A DNA stretch of 64,000 bases from Methylovirgula sp. 4M-Z18 (GCF_037890675.1 NZ_CP149574.1:2170001-2234000), one strand, 5' to 3'. Counted from the first letter of the stretch, positions 8,447 through 17,330 are shown. Program-made: numbers and translations. The notes: generated from the letters alone by a model not told the origin.

Positions 8447-8726
8447 TGCTTTTATCCAAAATCTCAATAATTTCGCGCCACATTTTGATAGCGCGGCATG
8501 GCGGCGTTGCGGCCTGCTTAACCGCGGCTCACTGCAACGGCATTGTGTCGCGGCAAGGCGGAATTGTTGCAGCCATGCAACTCCCGCCAAGAAGCAACCG
8601 TTCGTTTACGATTCCCGCGATCTCCAATTGCATCGACGGCGTATTGGTAGAACATTGTTCACATGTGGCTTGGCTGAGGCCGCGTGATTCTGCGTTCGTT
8701 TTCACCTTCGAGATTACGAGGCACCA

Positions 8727-9311
8727 ATGCGCCGTTACCTTATTTCCATGGCCAGCTCTGTGGCCGGGATTATTCTTTATTCCGCGGCCCCTGCTTGGGC
8801 CATCGATTCCGACATGCTCAAAGTCTTCACCACGACGCCCCAACCCGAGGCGAATGTGCAGGAGAATCCTATCCCGCGCGAAACGGTCACCTATGACGGC
8901 CCCTACGCGCCGGGAACCATTCTGATTTCGACAAAAGAACGTCGGATGTACCTCGTCCTGCAGGAACACCAGGCGATCAAATATGGCGTCGGCGTCGGTC
9001 GTCCGGGGTTCGAGTGGGGCGGCGTGAAGCTCATTTCACGCAAGGCCGAATGGCCCGATTGGACCCCGCCTCCGCAAATGCTGAAGCGCCGGCCCGATCT
9101 GCCCCGGCACATGGCCGGCGGCATCGACAATCCGCTCGGCGCCCGGGCGATGTATCTCGGCTCCTCGCTTTATCGCATCCACGGCTCGAATGAGCCGGAT
9201 ACGATCGGTCAGGCGGTCTCGTCGGGCTGCATTCGCATGACCAACGAGGATGTCGAGGATCTTTATGAACGTGTTCATGTCGGCACGAAAGTGATCGTTC
9301 TGCGTAACTGA
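8727..9311 (+). CDS. L,D-transpeptidase (YkuD domain), periplasmic
   Basis: Secreted peptidoglycan-modifying enzyme of 194 residues. A signal peptide of about 25 residues ends SAAPAWA; a second ATG at 8748 would still leave a usable signal. The YkuD domain runs from about residue 60 to the end, with His152 in RIHGSNEP and the nucleophile Cys168 in SSGCIRM, the usual order for this family. The segment WPDWTPPPQM is characteristic of the alphaproteobacterial subgroup. Such enzymes make 3-3 cross-links or attach proteins to peptidoglycan; which one this does cannot be told. Monocistronic, closed by a strong terminator. Confidence 0.92.
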   Translation: MRRYLISMASSVAGIILYSAAPAWAIDSDMLKVFTTTPQPEANVQENPIPRETVTYDGPYAPGTILISTKERRMYLVLQEHQAIKYGVGVGRPGFEWGGVKLISRKAEWPDWTPPPQMLKRRPDLPRHMAGGIDNPLGARAMYLGSSLYRIHGSNEPDTIGQAVSSGCIRMTNEDVEDLYERVHVGTKVIVLRN

Positions 9312-9339
9312 GCGATCTTCGGGCTGTTCGCGCGATTTG

Positions 9340-9367
9340 AGCCGGGGTTCGCCCCGGCTTTGTCTTA
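9340..9367. terminator. Rho-independent terminator between convergent genes
   Basis: AGCCGGGG and CCCCGGCT form a perfect eight-pair stem with a TTCG tetraloop, followed by TTTGTCTT. It serves the transpeptidase gene on plus; the T tract overlaps the stop codon of the DUF971 gene on minus, so on that strand it is only a stem. Confidence 0.85.
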
Positions 9368-9730
9368 GCCTCGATTGAGGTGCTTGGCTTCGAGCTCGTC
9401 GAGATAGATTTGCCAATGGGCGGCGAAATTCTGCCCAAGATCGAACAGATAGTCCCAGGTGTAGAGCCCGCTGTCGTGGCCGTCGTCGAACACGAGGCGC
9501 GCAGCATAGTTCCCGACCGGCGTCACTTGGGTGATCCGGACTTGTCTCTTGCCCGCCACCGTTTTCTTTTCGGCCGGACTGTGGCCGCGCACCTCCGCCG
9601 AGGGGCTCGAAACCCGTAAATATTCGGCACTCAGCTCATAGTCCTCGCCGCCGATGAACTGGATCTTCAGAACGCTCCCATGCTCGCGAACCCGAATTTC
9701 CGTCGGCCAATGATCGGCGCCCTGCTGCAT
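9365..9730 (-). CDS. DUF971 family protein
   Basis: A 121-residue protein matching the DUF971 / gamma-butyrobetaine-hydroxylase-like N-terminal domain: WPTEIRVREHGSVLKIQFIGGEDYELSAEYLRVSSPSAEV, then a basic insertion, then VGNYAARLVFDDGHDSGLYTWDYL. The C-terminal GHDSGLYTWDYLFDLG signature is diagnostic for bacterial members, whose function is unsettled; they have been linked with Fe-S or molybdenum protein maturation by gene neighbourhood. Here it is divergent from moaA with a shared 104-base intergenic region, and an Mrp-type carrier gene is close by, consistent with that idea. AGGGA six bases before the ATG supports the start. Confidence 0.88.
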   Translation of the reverse strand: MQQGADHWPTEIRVREHGSVLKIQFIGGEDYELSAEYLRVSSPSAEVRGHSPAEKKTVAGKRQVRITQVTPVGNYAARLVFDDGHDSGLYTWDYLFDLGQNFAAHWQIYLDELEAKHLNRG

Positions 9731-9834
9731 GAAGATCCCTTTTTAGTCTTGTTTCGTCGCGTGAGACATATAGATAGATTATCAGTCAAAAGTAGCGAAA
9801 ATGCCGCCCGTTGGGGCCGGCACAGGTCAGAAAC

Positions 9835-10902
9835 ATGGATGGGATCACAGAAATCGACCAATATGGCGCCACCGCCGCCCATCTTGAGGTGCCCACCGCT
9901 CCCACCTCGCCACTGATCGATCCGTTCGGCCGGGCGATTACCTATGTCCGCGTCTCGGTGACGGACCGGTGCGATTTCCGCTGCGCCTATTGCATGTCGG
10001 AAGACATGAACTTCCTCCCCAAGCGCGACCTGCTGACGCTGGAAGAGCTTGATCGCCTGTGCACGGCTTTCATCCGCCGCGGCACCCGCAAATTGCGGAT
10101 CACAGGCGGCGAACCCCTGGTTCGCCGCAATATCATGAGCCTCTTTCGCGGCCTTTCGAGGCATCTGCACTCCGCGGCGCTCGACGAAGTCACGGTGACG
10201 ACCAACGGGTCTCAGCTTTCGCGCTATGCCACCGAACTCGCCGATTATGGCGTAAAGCGGATCAACGTCTCGCTCGACACGCTCGATCCGGCCAAATTCC
10301 GCCAAATCACCCGCTGGGGCGATTTCGACAAAGTGATGGCCGGGATCGATGCCGCGCAGCGGGCAGGACTGGCGATCAAGATCAATACGGTCGCCCTGAA
10401 AGATTTTAACGAGAACGAATTCGAGCGGCTTCTCGTCTGGGCGCACGGGCGTGGCATGGACATCACCTTCATCGAGGTCATGCCGCTCGGTGAAATCGAG
10501 GGCGAGCGGGCGGACCAATATTTGCCGCTTTCCCAGGTGCGGGCGCGCTTCATGGACCGCTACACGCTGATCGACTCGACCTATCGGACCGGCGGCCCGG
10601 CACGCTACGTCACGGTGAAGGAGACCGGCGGGCGGCTCGGGTTCATCACGCCACTCACCCATAATTTTTGCGAAAGTTGCAACCGAGTGCGCGTCACCTG
10701 CACCGGGACACTCTATATGTGCCTCGGCCAGGAAGATGCCGCCGACCTTCGCGCGCCGCTCCGCGCCTCTACGAGCGATGATCTGCTCGATGCGGCCATC
10801 ACCCGCGCCATCGCGCGCAAGCCGAAGGGGCATGATTTCATCATTGATCGCGCGGGCCGCGCGCCGGCGGTCGGTCGTCATATGAGCGTGACCGGCGGCT
10901 GA
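9835..10902 (+). CDS. moaA: GTP 3',8-cyclase (molybdenum cofactor biosynthesis protein A)
   Basis: Radical-SAM enzyme that converts GTP to the cyclic intermediate used by MoaC. The N-terminal cluster motif CxxxCxxC is at Cys46, Cys50 and Cys53 ([10 protein letters not shown]). The second [4Fe-4S] site is formed by the C-terminal CESC and a later Cys in RVRVTC. The protein ends in the conserved Gly-Gly needed for activity. I chose ATG 9835; a TTG at 9811 is in frame but adds only eight residues without similarity to the family. At 355 residues it is of normal size, with an N-terminal extension of about 30 residues before the radical-SAM barrel. MoaC, MoaD and MoaE genes are not in the window. 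Confidence 0.96.
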   Translation: MDGITEIDQYGATAAHLEVPTAPTSPLIDPFGRAITYVRVSVTDRCDFRCAYCMSEDMNFLPKRDLLTLEELDRLCTAFIRRGTRKLRITGGEPLVRRNIMSLFRGLSRHLHSAALDEVTVTTNGSQLSRYATELADYGVKRINVSLDTLDPAKFRQITRWGDFDKVMAGIDAAQRAGLAIKINTVALKDFNENEFERLLVWAHGRGMDITFIEVMPLGEIEGERADQYLPLSQVRARFMDRYTLIDSTYRTGGPARYVTVKETGGRLGFITPLTHNFCESCNRVRVTCTGTLYMCLGQEDAADLRAPLRASTSDDLLDAAITRAIARKPKGHDFIIDRAGRAPAVGRHMSVTGG

Positions 10903-10926
10903 TCCTGGGGTCGAGACCCAAATCCT

Positions 10927-12021
10927 TCAGGTCTTGGCGCGCTGCCGGATCATGTAATTGTCGAACGTATATTCGGCGACTTGCCACCACAAATATTCAT
11001 CGCCGCGGAACTGCGTGTAGGACTCATACACTTTCTTGAACTTGTCGTTGCTTTGCGCGGTTTGGTCGTAAAGATCCTGTGCCGCCTTCCAGCATGCTTC
11101 CAAAAAATCCTGCGAGAGGGGACGCAATTGTGCGCCAGAGGCGATGATCCGTTTCAAAGCTGCGGGATTGGCCGCATCGTAGCGGGCGAGCATTCGCGAG
11201 TTGGTTTCGGCCGCGGCAGCGGTCAAAATCGCCTGATAGGATTTTGGCAGGCCAGCCCATTTCTTGGCATCGATGCAAAAATGCAGCATCGCACTGCCTT
11301 CGGCCCAGCCGGGATAATAATAGAACGGCGCGACCTTATTGAACCCAGCCTTTTCGTCATCGTAAGGGCCGACCCAGGACGCGGCATCGATCGTGCCTTT
11401 TTCCAACGCATCGTAAATGTCCGCGCCCGCGACTGGTTGCGGCTGCACACCGAAACCTTGCAGGATCTTGGCCGCAAAACCGCCGACACGCATTTTCAGG
11501 CCATTCAGATCCTCTTGCGCTTTCAGTTCTTTACGGAACCAGCCGCCCATGCGCGCGCCGCTGTTGCCGCCCGGCAGCGCGATCGCGTTGTAGTCGGCCA
11601 GAAATTCGTTGAACAATTCGTTGCCGCCGCCAAAGCTCGCCCAAGCGTCTTGCTGCCGGGCGTTCATGCCGAACGGAATGCCCGTCGCGAGCGCGAAGGT
11701 CGGGTCCTTGCCGGAAAAATAGGCCAAGGACGTATGGCACATATCGACTGTACCGTTCGTTACAACGTCAAGCGCCTGCACGGCGGGGGCCAATTCGCCC
11801 GGCGCAGAGACTTCGATCTGAAATTTATCGCCGGTCGCCTCGGCCACACGCTGCGCGAATTCCTGCGCACCGCCGAACATCAAATCGAGCGTTTTGGGGA
11901 AGCTCGATGTGAGCTTCCATTTGATTTCCGGAGCACTCTGCGCCAGCGCCGGCGCGGCAAGGGCGGACGCCGCCAGCCCGATGCTGGCGGTTTGCAGAAA
12001 GCGGCGACGCAGTAAAGCCAT
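10927..12021 (-). CDS. TRAP transporter substrate-binding protein (DctP family), orphan
   Basis: Periplasmic solute receptor of a TRAP system, 364 residues. The N-terminus MALLRRRFLQTASIG carries a twin-arginine-like motif (RRRFLQ), so Tat export is likely. The body matches the DctP fold of the mono-oxo/halo-acid subgroup: EIKWKLTSSFPKTLD, GKDPTFALATGIPFGM, MGGWFRKEL and IDAASWVGPYDDEKAGF. I start at 12021 because GGGAG lies seven bases upstream; the ATG at 12027 sits only one base from that site. No DctQ/DctM membrane subunits are near. Such proteins bind 2-oxo acids, lactate or similar, but the ligand here is not evident. Confidence 0.9.
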   Translation of the reverse strand: MALLRRRFLQTASIGLAASALAAPALAQSAPEIKWKLTSSFPKTLDLMFGGAQEFAQRVAEATGDKFQIEVSAPGELAPAVQALDVVTNGTVDMCHTSLAYFSGKDPTFALATGIPFGMNARQQDAWASFGGGNELFNEFLADYNAIALPGGNSGARMGGWFRKELKAQEDLNGLKMRVGGFAAKILQGFGVQPQPVAGADIYDALEKGTIDAASWVGPYDDEKAGFNKVAPFYYYPGWAEGSAMLHFCIDAKKWAGLPKSYQAILTAAAAETNSRMLARYDAANPAALKRIIASGAQLRPLSQDFLEACWKAAQDLYDQTAQSNDKFKKVYESYTQFRGDEYLWWQVAEYTFDNYMIRQRAKT

Positions 12022-12143
12022 GTACATCTCCCGGAGCGATGGCGCGGAGACTCATGCAGCTAAACGACAAAATTAGGGCGAGACCTAACTGGCGGATTTT
12101 TCCAGCCGAGCGGGGGGCAAGACCGGCCCCGCCCCGCTTGCGC

Positions 12144-13244
12144 TCATTCTATGACGATTCGCGGTGCCGGTCGTCCCTGATATCCCTGCAGGGCGCCCGC
12201 GACCGCCTGCGCGATGCCGCGATACACCGCGGCGTGCGGGCCATTCGGCTCGCTCACCACGACCGGTTGGCCGGCATCGGATCGTTCGCGAATCGCGAGC
12301 GCGAGCGGCACCTCGCCCAAAAAGGGCACGTCCAATTTTTCCGCCTCATGCCGTGCGCCGCCATGGGCGAAGACGTCAGAGCGCGTGCCGCAATGCGGGC
12401 ATAGAAAATAGCTCATATTTTCAACGACCCCAAGGATCGGCACTTCGACCCGGCGAAACATCGTGACGGCGCGGCGCGCGTCGATCAGCGCCAGGTCCTG
12501 CGGCGTCGAAACAATGACGGCACCCGCCAACGGAACGTCCTGCGCGAGCGACAATTGCGCATCCCCCGTACCGGGCGGCATGTCGACGACCAAGACGTCG
12601 ATCTCGCCCCAACTGACCCGGCGAAGCATTTCGGTGAGAGCCGATTTGATCATGGGGCCGCGCCAGATCATCGCGGTCTCTTCCTCGACCATGAAGCCGA
12701 TCGACATGATTTTCACGCCATGCGCTTCGAGCGGAATCATCATTTTGTCGGGGCCAACTTGTGGTTTTTGGTGGAGGCCAAAGAGACGCGGCATCGACGG
12801 GCCATAGACGTCGGCGTCGAGAATGCCGACACGGAGCCCCTGCCCAGCTAAGGCAAGCGCCAAATTGCAAGCCGTCGTCGATTTGCCGACACCGCCCTTG
12901 CCGGACGCCACCGCAATGATCTTGGCGATCCCCGGAACCGGACTGCCACCGCGCGGCCCATGACGCGCAGGTTCCGGCGCCTGCGGCCGCTCCGACGTCA
13001 GCGTCACGAGCGCGCCCGTCACACCGGGGATCGCTTTGATCGCCCGCTCGGCCTTCAGCCGCATCTCCTCCATTTCCATGGATTTCGCCGGATCGATCGC
13101 GATTGCCGCAAAAACCTTGCCGTCGCGGATACTAATGCCGTTCAACGTGCCGGAGGCCGGCAAGGGCGTCTTGCCGTCAGGACCGGGCACAAGCGTGAGG
13201 GCACGTAGAACGTCTTTTTCGGTCGGCAACAGAAGGCTCCGCAT
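12144..13244 (-). CDS. mrp: Mrp/ApbC family Fe-S cluster carrier ATPase
   Basis: Cytoplasmic P-loop ATPase that binds and transfers [4Fe-4S] clusters. An N-terminal MIP18/DUF59-like domain (about 1-85) precedes the ATPase. The deviant Walker A SGKGGVGKST is at 114-123, DADVYGPSMPRLFG follows, and the cluster-binding CPHC lies near residue 288. Length 366 is typical for proteobacterial Mrp/ApbC. The ATG at 13244 has no strong ribosome site but agrees with the family start. Neighbouring moaA and cysI products need Fe-S clusters, so its position is sensible, though it is transcribed alone from minus strand between plus-strand genes. Confidence 0.94.
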   Translation of the reverse strand: MRSLLLPTEKDVLRALTLVPGPDGKTPLPASGTLNGISIRDGKVFAAIAIDPAKSMEMEEMRLKAERAIKAIPGVTGALVTLTSERPQAPEPARHGPRGGSPVPGIAKIIAVASGKGGVGKSTTACNLALALAGQGLRVGILDADVYGPSMPRLFGLHQKPQVGPDKMMIPLEAHGVKIMSIGFMVEEETAMIWRGPMIKSALTEMLRRVSWGEIDVLVVDMPPGTGDAQLSLAQDVPLAGAVIVSTPQDLALIDARRAVTMFRRVEVPILGVVENMSYFLCPHCGTRSDVFAHGGARHEAEKLDVPFLGEVPLALAIRERSDAGQPVVVSEPNGPHAAVYRGIAQAVAGALQGYQGRPAPRIVIE

Positions 13245-13425
13245 TTTAAGCTGTTTGTCCGCGTTATAGGCCCCGCTTGAAGCGGGTCAACGGACTTGTT
13301 GATCGCAGGACCACAACACGGCAACATGCGGCGGCAAACAATTGCGATCGTTCTCGTGTGCGTGCCGGGCAAAGAATTCACGCTCAGCGAGTTCATGCGA
13401 TCCAAAACCGGATGGTGGAAACGTC

Positions 13426-14040
13426 ATGAAAATAATCGGTGTCATTCTCGCGGGCGGACGATCCTCTCGTATGGGGGCCGACAAAGCCTTCGTCACGTTC
13501 AATGGGCGTCCGCTGGTCGAGCATGTGCTCGCAAGATTCGCACCGCAAGTCGCGGATGTCGTCATCAACGCCAACGGCGATGCCGCCCGCTTTGCCGCTT
13601 ATCCACATCCTGTGCTCCCCGACCGCCTCGGCGCCAACGGCCCGTTGTGCGGTGTGGCGAGCGGACTGAACTATGCCCAGCAACACAATGCTGATGCCAT
13701 TGTCGCCGTGCCGGTCGATGGCCCGCTGCTGCCACTCGACCTCGTCGACCGCTTGACCGCGGCGCTGAACCCGGAAAGCCAGGCCGTGGTGGCAAGAAGC
13801 CCGGATGGAGTGGAACCGACGTTCGCGCTTTGGCGGGTCAGCGCTTTGCCGCAAATGGAAATCGCACTCGAGCAAGGCATTCGTGGACCCAAACACATGC
13901 TTGAGCAATTGCCGCATGCGAGCGTGCTGTTCGACGCCAAAGTAGCTGGCCTCGCACCGTTTGCCAATCTCAACACCCGGGAAGAATTGGCCGACGTCGA
14001 GCGCCGCGTCCTGCATGAGGGTGCGGGCAGCCTTGCTTGA
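13426..14040 (+). CDS. mobA: Molybdenum cofactor guanylyltransferase
   Basis: Attaches GMP to molybdopterin to form the guanine dinucleotide cofactor used by DMSO-reductase family enzymes. The 204-residue protein opens with the nucleotide-binding LAGGRSSRMGADKAFV (8-23), then PDRLGANGPLCGVASGL and the metal motif PVDGPLLP. Sequence G-G-x(3)-R-M-G separates MobA from NTP-transferases for sugars. The start at 13426 is where family similarity begins; the frame is open upstream to 13342 without matching sequence. Overlapping the 5' leader at 13394-13420 is a piece similar to the CAAAACCGG repeat core. Confidence 0.93.
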   Translation: MKIIGVILAGGRSSRMGADKAFVTFNGRPLVEHVLARFAPQVADVVINANGDAARFAAYPHPVLPDRLGANGPLCGVASGLNYAQQHNADAIVAVPVDGPLLPLDLVDRLTAALNPESQAVVARSPDGVEPTFALWRVSALPQMEIALEQGIRGPKHMLEQLPHASVLFDAKVAGLAPFANLNTREELADVERRVLHEGAGSLA

Positions 14041-14119
14041 GCCCTTTGTGAACGCGCTTGCTCCACGCAATTAGATATGGGAAGCGTACCATACCGCGTT
14101 GCACAATAAGGGATTGGAT

Positions 14120-14986
14120 ATGGCGAAGGTTGCGTTTCTCGGCTTGGGCGTGATGGGCTATCCCATGGCTGGGCATCTCAAGGCGCATGGGCATGACGTG
14201 ACGGTTTACAATCGCACGCCGGCCAAAGCGGCTAGTTGGGTCGCCGAACATAGCGGGAAAAGCGCTCCGACGCCGCGCGCCGCCGCCGAAGGGCAAGACC
14301 TGATCTTCGCCTGCGTCGGCAATGACGACGATTTGCGATCCGTCACCATCGGTCCGGACGGCGCCTTCGCCGCAATGGCGACGGGCGCAATCTTTGTCGA
14401 CCACACGACTGCGTCTGCTGATGTGGCAAGAGAACTCTATACCAGCGCCAAAAAGCTCGGCCTCGGCTTTGTCGATGCACCCGTTTCCGGCGGCCAGGCG
14501 GGCGCGCAAAACGGGGTTTTGACCGTCATGTGCGGCGGCGATGCGAGCGATTACGCCAAGGCCGAGCCTGTCATTCAAAGCTACGCCCGCTCATGCCGGC
14601 TGCTCGGCGACGCGGGCGCCGGTCAGCTGACGAAGATGGTCAACCAGATCTGCATCGCCGGTCTCGTCCAGGGCCTGTCCGAGGGCCTGCACTTTGCCAC
14701 CCAAGCCGGGCTCGACGCGGAAGCGGTGATCGAGGTGATCTCGAAAGGCGCGGCGCAGAGCTGGCAAATGGAGAACCGCTACAAGACGATGCTCGCCGGC
14801 AAATTCGATTTCGGCTTCGCCGTCGATTGGATGCGGAAGGACCTCGGCATTTGTCTTGCCGAGTCGCGCCGCAACGGCGCCCACTTGCCGGTGACAGCTC
14901 TGGTCGATCAATTCTATTCCGAAGTCCAGACGATGGGTGGCGGCCGTTGGGACACGTCGAGCCTGTTGGCGCGCCTCAACAAATAA
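14120..14986 (+). CDS. NAD(P)-dependent beta-hydroxyacid dehydrogenase (3-hydroxyisobutyrate / tartronate semialdehyde type)
   Basis: Member of the HIBADH family, 288 residues. Rossmann motif GLGVMGYPMAG (8-18), substrate motif FVDAPVSGGQAGAQNG (117-132, with Ser123) and catalytic Lys172 in QLTKMVNQ are all present. Candidates are 3-hydroxyisobutyrate dehydrogenase, 2-hydroxy-3-oxopropionate reductase and glyoxylate/succinic semialdehyde reductase; the sequence alone does not decide. Start is ATG 14120 with AAGGGA upstream; an in-frame TTG at 14099 is less likely. It follows mobA by 79 bases in the same direction and ends at a bidirectional hairpin shared with modA. Confidence 0.92.
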   Translation: MAKVAFLGLGVMGYPMAGHLKAHGHDVTVYNRTPAKAASWVAEHSGKSAPTPRAAAEGQDLIFACVGNDDDLRSVTIGPDGAFAAMATGAIFVDHTTASADVARELYTSAKKLGLGFVDAPVSGGQAGAQNGVLTVMCGGDASDYAKAEPVIQSYARSCRLLGDAGAGQLTKMVNQICIAGLVQGLSEGLHFATQAGLDAEAVIEVISKGAAQSWQMENRYKTMLAGKFDFGFAVDWMRKDLGICLAESRRNGAHLPVTALVDQFYSEVQTMGGGRWDTSSLLARLNK

Positions 14987-15008
14987 ATCAGCGCAGCTTC
15001 ACGGGGAC

Positions 15009-15036
15009 GAAGCGCTGGCTGGCGCTTCGCCTCTTT
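15009..15036. terminator. Hairpin between convergent dehydrogenase and modA genes
   Basis: GAAGCGC and GCGCTTC form a perfect seven-pair stem with a six-base loop, followed by GCCTCTTT on plus. It lies 22 bases after the dehydrogenase stop and 10 before the modA stop on the opposite strand. A moderate terminator candidate. Confidence 0.55.
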
Positions 15037-15045
15037 CGCCGCACG

Positions 15046-15810
15046 TCACTTCGGCGTGAAGCCCCATTTGACGAAGACGGCTTTCGCTGCGTCACTCTGC
15101 AGATAGGTCAAGAATTTGGCGGCGGCTTCGCCCTTGTTGCCGGCCGTCAACGCGAACGAATAAATGATCGGCGCGTGCGAGGTCTCCGGGAATGTCGCCA
15201 CGACTTTGACGCGCGGTTCGGCTTTCGCATCGCTCGCGTAGACGATGCCGTAGGGCGTTTCGCCGCGCGCGACGAAATTGAGCGCGTTGCGCACATTGTC
15301 CGCCATCGCAAGATGGGGTTCGAGCGTCACCCACAAACCAAGCTTATCGAGCGCTTCCTTGGTATATTTGCCCGCCGGCACGGTTTTGATTTCGCCGACC
15401 GCAATTCGGCCATTGCCGAGCGCGGCGGTCCAGCCGTCCGCCGTCAGCGCAAGCGGCGCATCGGGCGCTGACGTGGGGGCAACGACCACCAGTTGATTGC
15501 TCAGGAGATCGATGCGCATCTCGGGTTTGATCAGATTGCGCGTCGCCACGTAATCCATCGAATCCTGATCGGCCGAGGCGAATAGATCGGCCGGCGCCCC
15601 CTGCTCGATCTGACGCGCCAAGGCCAATGAGCCGGCATAGGATGTTTTGACGTCGATTTGCGTCGCCACGGTAAAATCATGGGCGATTTCATCCAGCGCG
15701 TCCTTGAGGCTCGCCGCCGCGAAAACATTTATCGTATCAGCCGCATAAGCGCTTGTGCTCGCGCACAAGATAAATAGAAAAAAGGCAAAAGCGGAGCTAA
15801 GGCGCGACAT
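15046..15810 (-). CDS. modA: Molybdate-binding periplasmic protein
   Basis: Solute-binding protein for molybdate/tungstate ABC uptake, 254 residues with signal ILCASTSAYA. Family blocks are NVFAAASLKDALDEIA, SYAGSLALARQIEQGAPADLFASAD and the late MADNVRNALNFVARGETPYGIVYASDA, which supply Ser, Ser, Ala, Val and Tyr ligands to the oxyanion. I start at ATG 15810 because AAGGAT lies seven bases upstream; the frame runs open for 37 more codons that do not look like a signal. ModB and ModC are absent from both sides, so the permease must be encoded elsewhere. It sits with moaA and mobA in a loose molybdenum group. Confidence 0.94.
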   Translation of the reverse strand: MSRLSSAFAFFLFILCASTSAYAADTINVFAAASLKDALDEIAHDFTVATQIDVKTSYAGSLALARQIEQGAPADLFASADQDSMDYVATRNLIKPEMRIDLLSNQLVVVAPTSAPDAPLALTADGWTAALGNGRIAVGEIKTVPAGKYTKEALDKLGLWVTLEPHLAMADNVRNALNFVARGETPYGIVYASDAKAEPRVKVVATFPETSHAPIIYSFALTAGNKGEAAAKFLTYLQSDAAKAVFVKWGFTPK

Positions 15811-15977
15811 GGCGTATCCTTGGGTTAGGCTAAAGATGAAAGAGCCGAACCGGAACCGTCGTGCCGGAATACGCTTCACGCATGCAGAGCGAAGCGATGA
15901 CTGTTGGCGCGATTGATACAAGCTTTGGACAGAGCGTCAATTCGATTCAGGGTGGCACGGCCAGTGCACCAACGCGA

Positions 15978-16217
15978 TCAATCGCCCGTCTGCATGCGCT
16001 GCCGGCGGCGCTCGCTCGGCCGTACGCGCGCCGGCGTGCCACCACGGGTCTTGAGGCGCTCAAGCCGCGGCGGCAATTCGGCCATGATCGCGAGGCGCGT
16101 TTCCTCGCTCATCAGCCCCCATTGAGAAATTTCTGCGATCGAACGGCCGCAACCGATGCAAAGCCCGAGGCTCGGCTCCATGACGCAGATTTTGATGCAG
16201 GGCGTTGAGACGGTCAT
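15978..16217 (-). CDS. DUF1289 family small cysteine-rich protein
   Basis: A 79-residue protein opening with TPCIKICVMEPSLGLCIGCG, the DUF1289 signature of four cysteines (Cys7, Cys11, Cys20, Cys23) followed by IAEISQWGLMSEETRLAIM. The cysteine spacing suggests a metal site, perhaps zinc or Fe-S. A basic arginine-rich tail of about 25 residues follows. It begins four bases after the cobT stop and is surely co-transcribed with it, an arrangement I recall in other alphaproteobacteria. Function is unknown; a link with corrinoid or other cofactor metabolism is only suggested by context. Confidence 0.88.
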   Translation of the reverse strand: MTVSTPCIKICVMEPSLGLCIGCGRSIAEISQWGLMSEETRLAIMAELPPRLERLKTRGGTPARVRPSERRRQRMQTGD

Positions 16218-16221
16218 GACC

Positions 16222-17184
16222 TCAATTCAAAACCAATTCGGCCGCCGGCACCATGCCCATATAGCAAGCCACCGCGGTCTTAATGATCCCCATCGCCAAG
16301 ACTCCTCCGGCGCCGTCCGACTCGTGCACCCCGAAATCCGCGACCGGCTTGTAGCCGAGTTCGTCGCAAATAGGACCCTGGAGCGATTCGGCAAGGGCTT
16401 GACCAAGCAGACAGTGCGCGACGGCTCCGGGTTCGAGCCTGTTCAGAATCACAGCCGCCGCCACGGCCGCCAAACCGTCGAGCACGACGGGGATACGTTC
16501 CATCCGCGCGGCGAGAATGGCGCCGGCAAGTGCGGCGATGTCGCGCCCGCCCAGCCGCCGCAGAACCTCCAACGGATCGCTGAGATGCGCCTGGTGCATA
16601 TCGAGTGCCACCGCGACCGTCTCCCGCTCCGAATCACTGGCCGCCGGCAACCAATCGCCGCCGCTCAGCGCCGACAGGATGGCGGCGGCAGGCAGATCGG
16701 CTCCGCGTCCGAGGGCGCTCAGACACAGCAGATCCGCACCGCCGGCAATAGCTTCCATGCCGAAAGCCATCGTGGCGGCACAGGTCTTTTCGTCCATCGC
16801 GGCGTCGTGCGCGATGTTCTTGGTGGGCAGATCGATGGCGAGATCGAAGACCTTCAGCCCCGCATCGAAACTGGCGCAAATCTGGTTGACGGCCGCGCCG
16901 CCGTCGGACAGATGGGTCAGAGCCTGTTTGGTCCGCGCCGGCGGAACCGGGGAAACGCCATGGCTGGACGCAAAAATCGCCAGCAGAGGCCGCAAGACCA
17001 CTGGCTTGGTCTTGCCCTGCCAAGAGGCGAGCCAGGCGACATGGTCGTGAAACCGCCCCAGTGCACCGGCCGGATCGAGACGCGCCATTGTGGCTTTGAC
17101 TTCGTCCCATGCGTGTTCGTTGGCGTCAGGTAACAGGCGAACAAGATTGCGAATGTCGTCGAAGGGAAGGCCCGAGGCGGTCAT
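16222..17184 (-). CDS. cobT: Nicotinate-nucleotide--dimethylbenzimidazole phosphoribosyltransferase
   Basis: CobT/CobU-type enzyme that makes alpha-ribazole phosphate for the lower ligand of cobalamin. The 320-residue protein shows the family blocks FASSHGVSPVPPA, GGAAVNQICASFDAGL, GADLLCLSALGRGA, GRDIAALAGAILAAR and the C-terminal FGVHESDGAGGVLAMG, in which the Glu is the expected catalytic base. Start is ATG 17184 with GGA eight bases upstream; an in-frame TTG at 17202 is possible. The partner cobS is not adjacent, and no other cobalamin gene is in the window. No B12 riboswitch is seen in the upstream 200 bases. Confidence 0.93.
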   Translation of the reverse strand: MTASGLPFDDIRNLVRLLPDANEHAWDEVKATMARLDPAGALGRFHDHVAWLASWQGKTKPVVLRPLLAIFASSHGVSPVPPARTKQALTHLSDGGAAVNQICASFDAGLKVFDLAIDLPTKNIAHDAAMDEKTCAATMAFGMEAIAGGADLLCLSALGRGADLPAAAILSALSGGDWLPAASDSERETVAVALDMHQAHLSDPLEVLRRLGGRDIAALAGAILAARMERIPVVLDGLAAVAAAVILNRLEPGAVAHCLLGQALAESLQGPICDELGYKPVADFGVHESDGAGGVLAMGIIKTAVACYMGMVPAAELVLN

Positions 17185-17330
17185 GGGGTATCCAAAATGC
17201 AAACTCAGTTGCCTGCGGTTTAATCCCTGACGCCACGAGATACTATAGGCGACGGCAAATTTTGCGAGGATACAGCATATTTAACTGTAAAATTTTGTTA
17301 TATAAATAATTATATTTTTTAAAATGTGAA

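Noticed and set aside
8372-8726. tRNA-Val as an integration site
   Set aside because: No integrase, no repeated tRNA 3' end and no foreign genes follow; the next gene is an ordinary L,D-transpeptidase.
8353-8925. A 190-codon frame running through tRNA-Val
   Set aside because: It covers the tRNA and the 5' part of the transpeptidase gene in another frame, so it cannot be a real coding region.
9667-10881. A 404-codon open frame on minus across moaA
   Set aside because: moaA on plus has all radical-SAM cysteines, so the minus frame is a shadow.
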